Assembly: GCA_910589315.1 (NCBI GenBank)
Contig: CAJUTB010000023.1
Span: forward strand, 1-42,564
Length of the DNA: 42,564 nucleotides
From: an uncultured Oscillibacter sp.
Lineage (GTDB): Bacteria; Bacillota; Clostridia; Oscillospirales; Oscillospiraceae
Direction: 5' to 3'
Position numbers and translations under genes: made by a program. This document shows positions 16,715-24,232 of this stretch, piece after piece. Position 1 is the stretch's first letter. Every line of letters begins with the position of its first letter. The notes beneath the pieces were generated by a model, which was not told the origin of the DNA, ran no database searches, and was given only the letters and a program-made list of their open reading frames with translations.

Positions 16715-18049
16715 TCAGGGAATTGTTTCAGTGGGTTCTTCTTCCTGGGGAGGCTGAGGTTCCTCCGGTTCCGGCGGTTCTTCCGCGTCTTTTTCCCGTA
16801 TCGTAACCTGAACCTGATATTCCCCGATAATACCAACATCGCCAACCGCTACTGTGACGGCGGCCGGAATGGTATACGTGCCGGAAGCCGCGGAATAGTC
16901 CGACAGGTCGGCGGTTACGGAGATATGCGCTCCTGTCACCGCTTCAACATTGGCGGCTGTGCCAAAAATCCGAACATTCATGGTATCGCTCAGAATCTCC
17001 GCGCTTCTTCCTTCGGGAAGGTTCGTCCAGGTAATGTTGTCCGTGGCGACCGTCGCGCTGCGCATATCTACAAAGCGAATCTTCAGCGATGCACGGGTAA
17101 TGCCGCTGAGGTTCTGACAGCCGTCCGGCAGAATGATGGGATAATACGTCGTCGTATAGTTCTCCGAGGCGTTTGTGCCCAGGTCCAGCAGATTGAACTC
17201 GCCCAGATTGAGCGTCTCCATGTTTTTCAGCAGGGTTGCATCGCCGGAAACCGTGATGGTTCTGGGTTCAATCTTATAGTCCGTACTCCGCAGCCGTGCG
17301 CCTGGAGCGTCGTCAAAACGAACGGTAAGCCGCAGCTCTTTGGTCACGTAAACCGGCATGGTTGCCCGAACAGTTTCGATGTCGGCATGAATGCTGGAAT
17401 TGTCCAGGGGATTGCCCTGGTTGTCGTAGAATTGAATTTTCAGCTCCTGAGAAACCGTTTCCTCCGCATCTGTGCCGATATCCAGGGTAACTCTGGCAAA
17501 GCGGACCGGATCGATGTCCTCCGCCTGCCCGCGAATCTCAATGCTGGAATGGGACAGTTCCACTTGACCGGCGGTGTAACCCTCGGCCACGTTGCCTACC
17601 AACTCGCAGCTCACGTCCACCGGACGGCTGTACAGCTCGCTGATATTCACGGTAGCGGAACCGATATTGGCTTCATAATCCAGCGCATAGAACTGCCGGT
17701 CCGTATAACTGACGGTGTAGTTGATCGCCTGGGTTCCTGCGCTGACCACGTTGACCAGATTGGCCGTCACCCGTATCTGGGAGCGGTCCAGACAGGACAA
17801 CATCCAGCGGGTGCCTTCCAGCTTCAAATCAATGGTCATGTCGCTGCCGTCCTCGAGAAGCATCAGGCCCCGGTCGGCAAGGGTGCCCTCCTGAAGATAT
17901 TCAATCGGGATGTCTTTGAACTCCTGAACTCTGGTCCGCGGGGTATTGTTGGGACCGCTGGTCAGATCGGCAAAGAGCCAGATGGAGCCTGCAACCAAAA
18001 TGGACAGCAACAAGTAAAACGCTTTCCGGCGTCCGATATTGTTTTCCAT
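16715..18049 (-). CDS. cdaR: CdaR, YbbR-domain regulator of diadenylate cyclase
   Basis: 444 residues. An N-terminal signal-anchor helix (AFYLLLSILVAGSIWLFADL, about residues 9-28) is followed by four YbbR-like beta domains outside the membrane (recurring patterns such as VKDIPIEYLQ-like, VDVSCELVGNVAEGYT and IRIFGTAANVEAV-like) and a Pro/Glu tail (PPEPEEPQPPQEEEP). CdaR binds and modulates CdaA. The start is the ATG at 18047-18049 with GGGGGGAAC upstream, one base past the cdaA stop; the frame upstream lies inside cdaA. The usual third member glmM does not follow here. Confidence 0.93.
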   Translation of the reverse strand: MENNIGRRKAFYLLLSILVAGSIWLFADLTSGPNNTPRTRVQEFKDIPIEYLQEGTLADRGLMLLEDGSDMTIDLKLEGTRWMLSCLDRSQIRVTANLVNVVSAGTQAINYTVSYTDRQFYALDYEANIGSATVNISELYSRPVDVSCELVGNVAEGYTAGQVELSHSSIEIRGQAEDIDPVRFARVTLDIGTDAEETVSQELKIQFYDNQGNPLDNSSIHADIETVRATMPVYVTKELRLTVRFDDAPGARLRSTDYKIEPRTITVSGDATLLKNMETLNLGEFNLLDLGTNASENYTTTYYPIILPDGCQNLSGITRASLKIRFVDMRSATVATDNITWTNLPEGRSAEILSDTMNVRIFGTAANVEAVTGAHISVTADLSDYSAASGTYTIPAAVTVAVGDVGIIGEYQVQVTIREKDAEEPPEPEEPQPPQEEEPTETIP

Positions 18050-18050
18050 T

Positions 18051-18980
18051 TCAGTTCCCCCCGTTCTTCTTGGGGCGCAGCAGGTTCGCAAAATTGAATT
18101 TCTGCTTGTCCGTCCCGTCCTCCTCCTGGGGAAGCAGTTCGTTCCGCAGAAGGTTTTCCAACGTTTCCGGTTTCAGGTGGCGTTTGAGCATACCGCCCAC
18201 TACCACGGAAATGGACCCGGTTTCCTCCGACACAATCACGACCACCGCGTCGGAATTCTCGCTCATGCCAATGCCCGCCCGATGCCGCATACCCAAATCG
18301 CGGGAAAGGTTTACGTTGCGGCTCAGGGGAAGCATACAGCCTGCCCCCAGCACCCGGCCCATACGGATGATCACGGCGCCGTCATGCATCGGAGCTTTTA
18401 CAAAGAAGATGTTTTTCAGCAGCTCGCTGGAAACGGAAGCGTCCAGCACCGTACCGCTGCGGACCATATCGTCCAGCAGGATTTCCCGCTCGAAGACGAT
18501 CAGTGCGCCGGTGTGGGACTGGGACATCTCCGCGCAGGCCAGAACCGTCTGGCTGATCGTCTGCTCCAAAACGCTGGCGTTTTCCGTGTGGGAAAAAAAC
18601 GCCAGAATCCGGCGGCTGCCCATCTCCTCCAAAATCCGGCGGATTTCCGGTTGAAACAGGATGATCAACGCCAGCACGCCCAGTTCTACCATCCGGCTCA
18701 TCAGGTAATAGATACCGTTCAGATGGAACAGGTACGACAGCAGAAGCACCGCAAAAAAGACAAACAGCCCTTTTAAGAGGCTGGCGGCTTTCCGGCTCTG
18801 CACCAGCGTCAGGAGTTTGTATAACGCAAACACCATGAGCGCGATATCCAAAACATCGGAAACCTCGATGCTCAGCAGATACCGGCCAAGGACGGCGGGC
18901 AGATCGGAAAGAGCCACGCCCATGATTTCAAAATTCAGCAGATACCGGCTCAGGCCGACCGCCTGTTCTGTCCCTCCCAT
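18051..18980 (-). CDS. cdaA: CdaA, membrane diadenylate cyclase
   Basis: 309 residues. Makes c-di-AMP from two ATP. Seen: three membrane helices in the first third (IALMVFALYKLLTLV, LLKGLFVFFAVLLLSYLF, MVELGVLALIILF), then the DAC domain with HTGALIVFERE, the catalytic MHDGAVII motif and RHRAGIGMSE. The C-terminal tail after VVGGMLKRHL is longer than in B. subtilis CdaA, with a basic end. c-di-AMP controls potassium uptake and wall state in Firmicutes. First gene of an 18-gene run; promoter at 19014-19042. Confidence 0.96.
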   Translation of the reverse strand: MGGTEQAVGLSRYLLNFEIMGVALSDLPAVLGRYLLSIEVSDVLDIALMVFALYKLLTLVQSRKAASLLKGLFVFFAVLLLSYLFHLNGIYYLMSRMVELGVLALIILFQPEIRRILEEMGSRRILAFFSHTENASVLEQTISQTVLACAEMSQSHTGALIVFEREILLDDMVRSGTVLDASVSSELLKNIFFVKAPMHDGAVIIRMGRVLGAGCMLPLSRNVNLSRDLGMRHRAGIGMSENSDAVVVIVSEETGSISVVVGGMLKRHLKPETLENLLRNELLPQEEDGTDKQKFNFANLLRPKKNGGN

Positions 18981-19013
18981 GTTGTCCTTCCTTTCAGGCC
19001 ATGATTCGAATAG

Positions 19014-19042
19014 ATTATATAGAATCTACTGGTAAAAAGCAA
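19014..19042 (-). promoter_or_regulatory. Strong sigma-A promoter of cdaA and the 18-gene run
   Basis: Minus strand: TTGCTT (19037-19042), exactly 17 bp, perfect TATAAT (19014-19019). The start point would lie near 19007, about 27 nt before the cdaA ATG, leaving room for GAAAGGAAGG. No other promoter of similar quality was found before rsgA. Confidence 0.8.
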
Positions 19043-19080
19043 GGTAAACTAAGGGAAAATTCACGGACTGTTCAGAAAAG

Positions 19081-19108
19081 TTTCCGCCGCGTTTTTTGGC
19101 GGCGGAAA
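19081..19108 (-). terminator. Second hairpin downstream of csd
   Basis: Perfect 10-bp inverted repeat TTTCCGCCGC / GCGGCGGAAA with an 8-nt loop. On the minus strand it is followed by only a short T-rich stretch (ACTTTTCTG), so it is a weak or back-up terminator, or a structured element just upstream of the cdaA promoter. Confidence 0.45.
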
Positions 19109-19172
19109 GCGGAAGATTGTCTGGAAAAGGACCGTAAATCCGGCGGCAACAGAGCGTTTTTGGCGTAAAATC

Positions 19173-19194
19173 GGCCCGCAGGTTTCTGCGGGCC
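19173..19194 (-). terminator. Terminator after cysteine desulfurase gene
   Basis: Perfect 9-bp stem GGCCCGCAG / CTGCGGGCC with a 4-nt loop, followed on the minus strand by GATTTTACG and flanked on the other side by TTTTG. It sits about 125 bp after the csd stop and before the cdaA promoter. Confidence 0.65.
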
Positions 19195-19318
19195 TTTTGA
19201 AAAAATCTGTATTTTTATTGGATAGCAGTTATTGAAAAGGGAAAACACTTTACAGTATAATGGTATTTTTTTTGTTTTGGCTTCCGTTTCCAGCGCCGTT
19301 TGTAGGTAGAAATTTCCA

Positions 19319-20449
19319 CTATTTTTGCGCGAGAATCTGCCGTACAGCAAAGACCAGACGGGAAATTTCCTCCGGCGTATTAAAATCCGAAACGCTCACG
19401 CGGACCGTACCGGTTTCCAGCGTTCCCCCACTCCTGTGCGCCAGCGGCGAACAGTGTATCCCTGCTCGAACGGCAATGTTTCGCCTGGCCAGCGCCGCGC
19501 CGAGTTCTTCCGCATCCCAATTCTCCGCCGTCAGTGATAATACGCCTGTTTGATTCTGCATCTTCGGCTCTGCGTAGACACGAAGTTTGGGGATTTGGGA
19601 AAGTCCCTCCGCCGCCTGCTGCGTCAGATGTCGTTCTCGATCCAGAATTTTTTCTGTTCCCCGCTGCCGGACATAGCGGACGCCTGCCAGAAGTCCGGCA
19701 ATGCCGGGCATATTGTGGGTTCCCGCCTCCAGCCGGTCCGGTAAAAAATCCGGCATTTGCTGCTGAATGGACAGACTGCCGGTCCCGCCCTCCAGAAGCG
19801 GGCGCGGCTGAATGCCGTCTCCGCAGAGCAGCACGCCGGTGCCCTGGGGACCGTACAAGCCCTTATGACCAGGCATGGCGGCGAATGCCGCGCCCAGGGC
19901 CGTCATATCCAGCGGCAGTACCCCCGCCGACTGGGATGCGTCGACAATCAGCGGGACGCCTCTGGCTCTGCACAGCGCGGCGATTTCCTCCAGCGGCTGA
20001 ATAAAGCCGAAAACATTGGACACATGACTGCAAATCACAGCGTCCGTACCGGGCTGAATCAGGCGGTCAAAGGCTTCCGCCGCCGCGTCGGGACGAAACA
20101 GCGGACCAACTGCAACGGCCATGCCCGCGTCCAGGGCTTCCAAAGGACGCGTGACGGCGTTGTGTTCATAGCCGGAGACAACGGCTTTTCCTCCCGGCGG
20201 AACGAGGCTCTTGATGGCGATATTCAAAGCGTGGGTGGCGTTCAGAGTAAACACCACCTGTTCCGGATTGTCCAGGTGAAACAGCTCCGCCAGCTCGGTC
20301 CGGCACTGAAACGCCGTGTCTGCCGCCCGCATGGCGGCAGAATGCCCGCCCCGGCCCGGGGAACTCATTGTGGCCAGGGCGTCCCACATGGCGGCAGCGA
20401 CGCCGGCAGGTTTCTGGAAGGTGGTCGCCGCGCTGTCGAGATAGATCAT
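19319..20449 (-). CDS. Class V aminotransferase, cysteine desulfurase family
   Basis: 376 residues. A PLP enzyme of the SufS/CsdA-like group (the single-gene clostridial type). Seen: MIYLDSAATTFQKPAGV at the N-terminus, the PLP lysine in MPGHKGLYGPQGTGVLL, the HALNIAIKSL stretch and a C-terminal AGIHCSPLAH with the likely catalytic cysteine. It should take sulfur (or selenium) from cysteine (or selenocysteine). The ATG at 20447-20449 has CAGGAGGTG upstream; the open frame runs 85 codons further but lies over the DUF3343 gene. Its four-base overlap with that gene suggests the carrier is its partner. Confidence 0.92.
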   Translation of the reverse strand: MIYLDSAATTFQKPAGVAAAMWDALATMSSPGRGGHSAAMRAADTAFQCRTELAELFHLDNPEQVVFTLNATHALNIAIKSLVPPGGKAVVSGYEHNAVTRPLEALDAGMAVAVGPLFRPDAAAEAFDRLIQPGTDAVICSHVSNVFGFIQPLEEIAALCRARGVPLIVDASQSAGVLPLDMTALGAAFAAMPGHKGLYGPQGTGVLLCGDGIQPRPLLEGGTGSLSIQQQMPDFLPDRLEAGTHNMPGIAGLLAGVRYVRQRGTEKILDRERHLTQQAAEGLSQIPKLRVYAEPKMQNQTGVLSLTAENWDAEELGAALARRNIAVRAGIHCSPLAHRSGGTLETGTVRVSVSDFNTPEEISRLVFAVRQILAQK

Positions 20450-20697
20450 GGATGCACCTCCTGGTACAATCCGCGTTGGTACAAGAATATTTGAACGGGG
20501 TCCAAAGACGCCGCGTGAAGGGCTGTTAATGCAGCCGTCAGGTCGCTGGTTGCAATCCGTACGGCATAGGCGCAGCCCAGGTTTGTCAGGTCTCTGGGAG
20601 CGCGGAAGATTTGACAGCGGACACCCGCCCGGCTCAACACCTTCTGCATTCTCTGTGCGTAGGTTACAGAGCGGGCAAGAATCAGATAATGCTCCAC
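20446..20697 (-). CDS. DUF3343 putative Se/S carrier-like protein
   Basis: 83 residues. Seen: the ILARSVTYAQRMQKVLSRAG motif and the ending pattern QIFRAPRDLTNLGCAYAVRI with a conserved cysteine, as in the DUF3343 family, which is described as a putative selenium/sulfur carrier. The start is GTG at 20695-20697, supported by AAGGAGG eight bases upstream; the nearby upstream ATG codons have none. ATGA overlap with the desulfurase gene. No selD, selA or yedF gene is in the window, so sulfur transfer is as likely as selenium. Confidence 0.85.
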   Translation of the reverse strand: MEHYLILARSVTYAQRMQKVLSRAGVRCQIFRAPRDLTNLGCAYAVRIATSDLTAALTALHAASLDPVQIFLYQRGLYQEVHP

Positions 20698-20719
20698 ATT
20701 GCACGCCTCCTTTCTATCC

Positions 20720-20747
20720 ATTCTATGGATGGAAAAAGGAAATGTGC
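20720..20747 (-). promoter_or_regulatory. Sigma-E-like promoter before DUF3343-csd
   Basis: Minus strand: GCACATT (20741-20747), 13 bp, CATAGAAT (20720-20727). It matches the sigma-E consensus at 6 of 7 and 7 of 8 positions, with a spacer one base short of the preferred 14. The start point would lie about 15 nt before the GTG start. No sigma-A promoter of comparable quality is seen between here and the terminator. It could be chance. Confidence 0.35.
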
Positions 20748-20752
20748 GAAAC

Positions 20753-20780
20753 AAAAAGCCCTGCGTATTTGCAGGGCTTT
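20753..20780 (-). terminator. Terminator after ispF
   Basis: Perfect 10-bp stem AAAGCCCTGC / GCAGGGCTTT with a 6-nt loop; on the minus strand the stem runs into five T residues (20753-20757). It lies about 60 bp after the ispF stop and ends the carD-ispD-ispF transcript. Confidence 0.85.
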
Positions 20781-20837
20781 CCCCCAAACGAAAGCAACGG
20801 AAACAAACCGCCGTTCAGCGGAAAAAACCGTATTTTT

Positions 20838-21323
20838 TCACCGTATTTTCTCCACCAACGCAACCGCATGAGCGGCCATGCCGGAACCGTCGCCGGTAAA
20901 TCCAAGGCCCTCCTCCGTCGTTGCTTTCACGTTGACCTGTTCTGCGTCCACGCCAAGAGCTGCAGCCAGGTTCTTCGCCATTCTGTCCTTGTAGGGCGCG
21001 ATTTTCGGGGCCTGTGCCAGGAGCGTTGCGTCAATATTCACCACAGAAAACCCGCGTTCCCGCAGAAAATGTCCCACTTTCTCCAGGAGCTTCAGGCTGG
21101 ATATGCCCGCATAGGACGGGTCTGTATCCGGAAACAGTTTTCCGATGTCCCCCAGCCGCGCCGCGCCTGCCAGAGCGTCCATGACGGCGTGAGTCAGGAC
21201 GTCGGCGTCCGAGTGACCCAGCAGGCCCTTTTCCCAGGAAATCTCTACGCCGCCTAAAACCAAACGGCGTCCCGGTTTCAGACGGTGTACATCGTAACCG
21301 TGACCAATCCGCAGATTTGTCAT
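20838..21323 (-). CDS. ispF: IspF, MECDP synthase
   Basis: 161 residues. Makes 2-C-methyl-D-erythritol 2,4-cyclodiphosphate in the MEP isoprenoid pathway. Seen: the zinc ligands in GHGYDVHRL (D, H) and GHSDADVLTHAVMDAL, then GDIGKLFPDTDPSY and the C-terminal VKATTEEGLGFTGDGSGMAAHAV. ATGA overlap with ispD. Confidence 0.97.
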   Translation of the reverse strand: MTNLRIGHGYDVHRLKPGRRLVLGGVEISWEKGLLGHSDADVLTHAVMDALAGAARLGDIGKLFPDTDPSYAGISSLKLLEKVGHFLRERGFSVVNIDATLLAQAPKIAPYKDRMAKNLAAALGVDAEQVNVKATTEEGLGFTGDGSGMAAHAVALVEKIR

Positions 21324-22051
21324 GCCCGCTCCTTCCGGTCCTGCAAAATCGCCTCTGCCACAATCAAATCCAGCGGCGTGGTGATCTTGATGTTTTCCTC
21401 GTCGCCGTCTACCAGAAACACAGCCTTCCCCAGATGTTCCACCGCGGAGGCGTCGTCCGTAACAGGCCGGTTTTCCGTAATGGCCGACTGAAGTGCTGCC
21501 TTCAAAAGCGACGCATCAAAAACCTGGGGCGTCTGAACGGCCCGCAGACGGTCCCGCTCTAACGTCTCCGCAACCGCGCCGTTTGAACAACAGATTTTTA
21601 CGGTATCCTTCAGCGGCACCGCCGGAACAGCGGCCGAACAGCGGGCCGCGGCGGTAATCACAGCGTCAGCCATTTCCGGCGTCAGCAGCGGACGCGCGCC
21701 GTCATGAACTGCCAGAAGCTGTATATCCGGCGAAGTCTCCAGAGCCGCCAGCAGCACCGAATGAGCCCGGCTCTCACCGCCCCGGATGACCTTGGTGCAT
21801 TTGGAAATGCCGTAATCCTGACAGAGCCGGGAAATTTCCACCAGATCTTCTTCCCGGGCGGCGATGATGATTTCGTCAATCTGCTGTGTAAGCTGCAAAG
21901 CCGTCAACGTCCGCACCAGAACCGGAACGCCGTCCAGCGGCTCCAGCATTTTATGGATTCCGCCCATGCGCCGGGACTCCCCCGCCGCAGGCACCAGCGC
22001 AGCGCAGCGGGGACGGACGGCTTCCCGGGCTTTTTTGAAAAACGACAGCAT
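21320..22051 (-). CDS. ispD: IspD, MEP cytidylyltransferase
   Basis: 243 residues. Couples CTP to 2-C-methyl-D-erythritol 4-phosphate. Seen: the nucleotide-binding AALVPAAGESRRMGG, VHDGARPLLTPEMAD, AVPLKDTVK and AVQTPQVFDASLLKAAL. Residues 1-16 are an extra basic N-terminal lead compared with E. coli IspD. The ATG at 22049-22051 has GGGAGG six bases upstream; the upstream TTG in the same frame is less likely. Confidence 0.96.
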   Translation of the reverse strand: MLSFFKKAREAVRPRCAALVPAAGESRRMGGIHKMLEPLDGVPVLVRTLTALQLTQQIDEIIIAAREEDLVEISRLCQDYGISKCTKVIRGGESRAHSVLLAALETSPDIQLLAVHDGARPLLTPEMADAVITAAARCSAAVPAVPLKDTVKICCSNGAVAETLERDRLRAVQTPQVFDASLLKAALQSAITENRPVTDDASAVEHLGKAVFLVDGDEENIKITTPLDLIVAEAILQDRKERA

Positions 22052-22081
22052 GAACAACCTCCCACTAAGTGGCCTTATGCA

Positions 22082-22570
22082 TCATTGCGGCTTTTGCCGC
22101 ATGGCGCGGTCCAGCCGGTCTTCCGCGTCCTGATAGGCGCAGCCCTCCGCCAGTACCATTTCGGAAATAATGATCTGCTTTGCGTTGTGGAGCATTTTCC
22201 GTTCCCCGGTGGAAAGGCTGCGGCGGGATTCCCGCCGCATTAAGCCTTTTACCACACGGGCAACCTCGTTCAAGTCGCCGCTTTTCAGCCGCAGCAGATT
22301 TTCCTGATACCGCTTGTTCCAGTTGGCGTTTACCTCCACCTCCAGGGCGGGGATTCCAGCCAGAAACGCCTCCACCTGGGCTGGTGTGATGATGGAGCGG
22401 ATGCCGATGGTCTGGCAGTTCGCCGTAGGAATTTTCAGCACCAGTCCTCCGACAGGCATTTTGAACACATAGTATTCTTTCACGATGCCCGTCACTTTTT
22501 CGCGGACGATGTCGTCAATCACGCCCGCGCCGTGCATTGGATGCACGACTTGGTCCCCTATACAAAACAT
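22082..22570 (-). CDS. CarD/CdnL-family transcription regulator
   Basis: 162 residues. An RNA-polymerase-binding factor that stabilises open promoter complexes. Seen: an N-terminal Tudor-like RNAP-interaction domain (FCIGDQVVHPMHGAGVI, EYYVFKMPVGGLVLKIP) and a C-terminal helical DNA-binding domain (NWNKRYQENLLRLKSGDLNEVARVV). Upstream of ispD-ispF in a three-gene operon, a common arrangement in Clostridia. The ATG at 22568-22570 has AAGGGGGAAAC upstream; a longer frame start is not supported. Confidence 0.93.
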   Translation of the reverse strand: MFCIGDQVVHPMHGAGVIDDIVREKVTGIVKEYYVFKMPVGGLVLKIPTANCQTIGIRSIITPAQVEAFLAGIPALEVEVNANWNKRYQENLLRLKSGDLNEVARVVKGLMRRESRRSLSTGERKMLHNAKQIIISEMVLAEGCAYQDAEDRLDRAMRQKPQ

Positions 22571-22664
22571 AATGTTTCCCCCTTTGCCGCCGCAGCGGCA
22601 TCCGCTTGCGTTTGACACTTCAAGGATTTTACAGAAGAAGATCCGCTGTGATTCCTGGGGAAAG

Positions 22665-22674
22665 GGAACGTTCC
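22665..22674. promoter_or_regulatory. GGAACGTTCC palindrome upstream of carD
   Basis: A perfect 10-bp palindrome, part of an 11-bp GGGAACGTTCC shared with the asp23 promoter region at 33785-33794. It lies 11 bp after the CoA-transferase stop. No convincing promoter or terminator is visible between that gene and carD, so carD may be read partly from the upstream promoter. Possible regulator site; no known regulator is assigned. Confidence 0.3.
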
Positions 22675-22684
22675 GGGTTGCCGC

Positions 22685-24031
22685 TTACCGCTTGCTGGAC
22701 CGCCGCCAGATATGCATTTTCTCCGCCTCTTGGATGAGTTCCTCCCGGAACTGCGGATGGGCGAGATTGATGATGCCCTCGGCCCGTTCCCAGGACGACT
22801 TGCCCTTGACGTTGAATTTGCCGTATTCCGTTACCAGCCAATGAAGATTGGTGCGGGTTGCGGTGACTACGGAGCCTTCCACCAGAGTGGGGCGGATGCG
22901 GGATTTCAGCTGACCGCTTTTTTTGTCCATAAAGGACGAGGAGCAGCAGATGAAGCTCTTGCCGCCCTTGGCAAGATACGCGCCCATGACGAAATCCTGT
23001 TGTCCGCCTGCGCCGGAAATGTGGTTGATGCCGGAGGATTCGGAGGATACCTGACCATAGAGGTCAATATCCACCGCGCCGTTGATGGACATGAAATTTT
23101 CAATCTGGGAAACCCGGGCAATGTCGTTGACATAGCTGACGGGAGCCGCCATGCATTCGGGATTGTTATGCAGAAAGTCGTATAGCTTCTGGCTGCCCGC
23201 CGCAAAGGCGTAAGTCTGGCGGCCCCGGTCAAAGGGCTTGCAGGCGCCGGTGATGCGGCCAGCCAGCGACATATCAACAAACGCGTCGACATACATTTCC
23301 GTATGGACGCCCAGGTCCTTCAAATCGGACTCGGCAATCATTTTGCCGATGGCGTTCGGCATGGAGCCGATGCCCAGCTGAAGGCACGCGCCGTCAGGAA
23401 TCTCGGAGACCACCAGCTTAGCCACCGCCATGTCCACTTCGGAGGCTGCGCCGCTGCCGCCCAGCGTTTCCATCGGAGGATTTTCCCCCTCTACGATCAT
23501 GTTTACATCGCGAATATGGACGCAATTTTCAAAACCGCCCAGACAAACCGGAATGTTTTTATTGACCTCCACGATGACGGTCTTGGCGCACTCACAGACA
23601 GCTTTGAGGTGCGAGCCGCCGGGGCCGAAGTTGAACCAGCCGTGCTCGTCCATGGGGGCTACCTGGAACATGGCCACGTCCAGGGTTTTGATGCAGTCAC
23701 GATAATAACCGGGCAGCTCGGAGTAGCGCAGCGGGATGTAATAGGCGAAGCCCTCTTTCACGGCCTTACGTTCAATGCCGCTCATATGCCAGGAGTTCCA
23801 GGTAAAATGTTTGGCAACGTCCGGCACGTCGAAAATGGCGGGACGGCGGGTCAGAATACCGCCGCGGATGTTAACGTCACTCAACTCCTCCGCGCGGGCC
23901 GCCAGGGCTTTGTCCAAGGCGTTTACAGTGCATACGCTCCATCCGTAGTCCACCCAGTCGCCAGGTTTGACGGCTTTCACCGCCTCGGAAGCACTGGTCA
24001 GTTTCTGCTGGTATTCTTCCTGATAACGCAT
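22685..24031 (-). CDS. but: Butyryl-CoA:acetate CoA-transferase
   Basis: 448 residues, the usual length. Moves CoA from butyryl-CoA to acetate, the last step of butyrate formation in many gut Clostridia. Seen: the conserved QVAPMDEHGWFNFG, GVHTEM with the candidate catalytic glutamate E245 (near E238 of 4-hydroxybutyrate CoA-transferase), and GGQQDFVMGA in the C-terminal half. 4-hydroxybutyrate CoA-transferase is the close alternative; length and motifs do not separate them by eye. The ATG at 24029-24031 has TTGGAGGAAG upstream. Own promoter and terminator-flanked, with a candidate Rex site. Confidence 0.88.
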   Translation of the reverse strand: MRYQEEYQQKLTSASEAVKAVKPGDWVDYGWSVCTVNALDKALAARAEELSDVNIRGGILTRRPAIFDVPDVAKHFTWNSWHMSGIERKAVKEGFAYYIPLRYSELPGYYRDCIKTLDVAMFQVAPMDEHGWFNFGPGGSHLKAVCECAKTVIVEVNKNIPVCLGGFENCVHIRDVNMIVEGENPPMETLGGSGAASEVDMAVAKLVVSEIPDGACLQLGIGSMPNAIGKMIAESDLKDLGVHTEMYVDAFVDMSLAGRITGACKPFDRGRQTYAFAAGSQKLYDFLHNNPECMAAPVSYVNDIARVSQIENFMSINGAVDIDLYGQVSSESSGINHISGAGGQQDFVMGAYLAKGGKSFICCSSSFMDKKSGQLKSRIRPTLVEGSVVTATRTNLHWLVTEYGKFNVKGKSSWERAEGIINLAHPQFREELIQEAEKMHIWRRSSKR

Positions 24032-24116
24032 ATTTCTTCCTCCAATAAAATCGTTTTCGCTCCTGGAAACAAGAGCTTCTGCGGCTGTATGACGAATCAT
24101 ACCGCTCTTTTATTAC

Positions 24117-24145
24117 AGTATACCAGCTTTGGGAAAACATTGCAA
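24117..24145 (-). promoter_or_regulatory. Sigma-A promoter of the CoA-transferase gene
   Basis: Minus strand: TTGCAA (24140-24145), exactly 17 bp, TATACT (24117-24122), preceded by TGG (extended -10 type). The start point lies near 24110, some 80 nt before the ATG. The -35 is part of a short palindrome TTGCATTGCAA. Confidence 0.75.
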
Positions 24146-24150
24146 TGCAA

Positions 24151-24168
24151 ACGTGAAAAAAATCACAA
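24151..24168. promoter_or_regulatory. Candidate Rex (NADH-sensing repressor) site
   Basis: Plus strand ACGTGA, six A, TCACAA; the common Rex site is TTGTGA-N6-TCACAA, so 10 of 12 defined bases match, the exceptions being the outer two of the left half. It lies 6-23 bp upstream of the -35 box. Rex controls fermentation genes in Firmicutes by the NADH/NAD ratio. Upstream placement is less typical than overlap with the promoter. Confidence 0.45.
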
Positions 24169-24178
24169 AATTTTGCGT

Positions 24179-24213
24179 AAAAAAGAGCAAACCCGAAACC
24201 GGATTTGCTCTTT
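24179..24213 (-). terminator. Terminator after ispH-rpsA
   Basis: Minus strand: stem AAAGAGCAAA / TTTGCTCTTT (24204-24213 with 24182-24191), with inner pairing CCGG/CCGG-like across the loop, followed by six T residues (24179-24184). Ends the rpiR to rpsA transcript just before the CoA-transferase promoter. Confidence 0.85.
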
Positions 24214-24232
24214 GGCGGAAAATAAAATGGAA

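Larger units (their letters stand above)
18981..19318. other. 338-bp intergenic region between csd and cdaA
   Basis: No gene seen. Going down the minus strand it holds an AT-rich stretch near the csd stop, a hairpin at 19173-19194, a second perfect hairpin at 19081-19108 and the cdaA promoter. The open frame across 19072-19350 has no ribosome binding site and no family resemblance. Confidence 0.7.

Noticed and set aside
16688..18097. 469-codon open frame on the plus strand
   Set aside because: Antisense to cdaR, whose start, motifs and overlap with cdaA are clear. No ribosome binding site.
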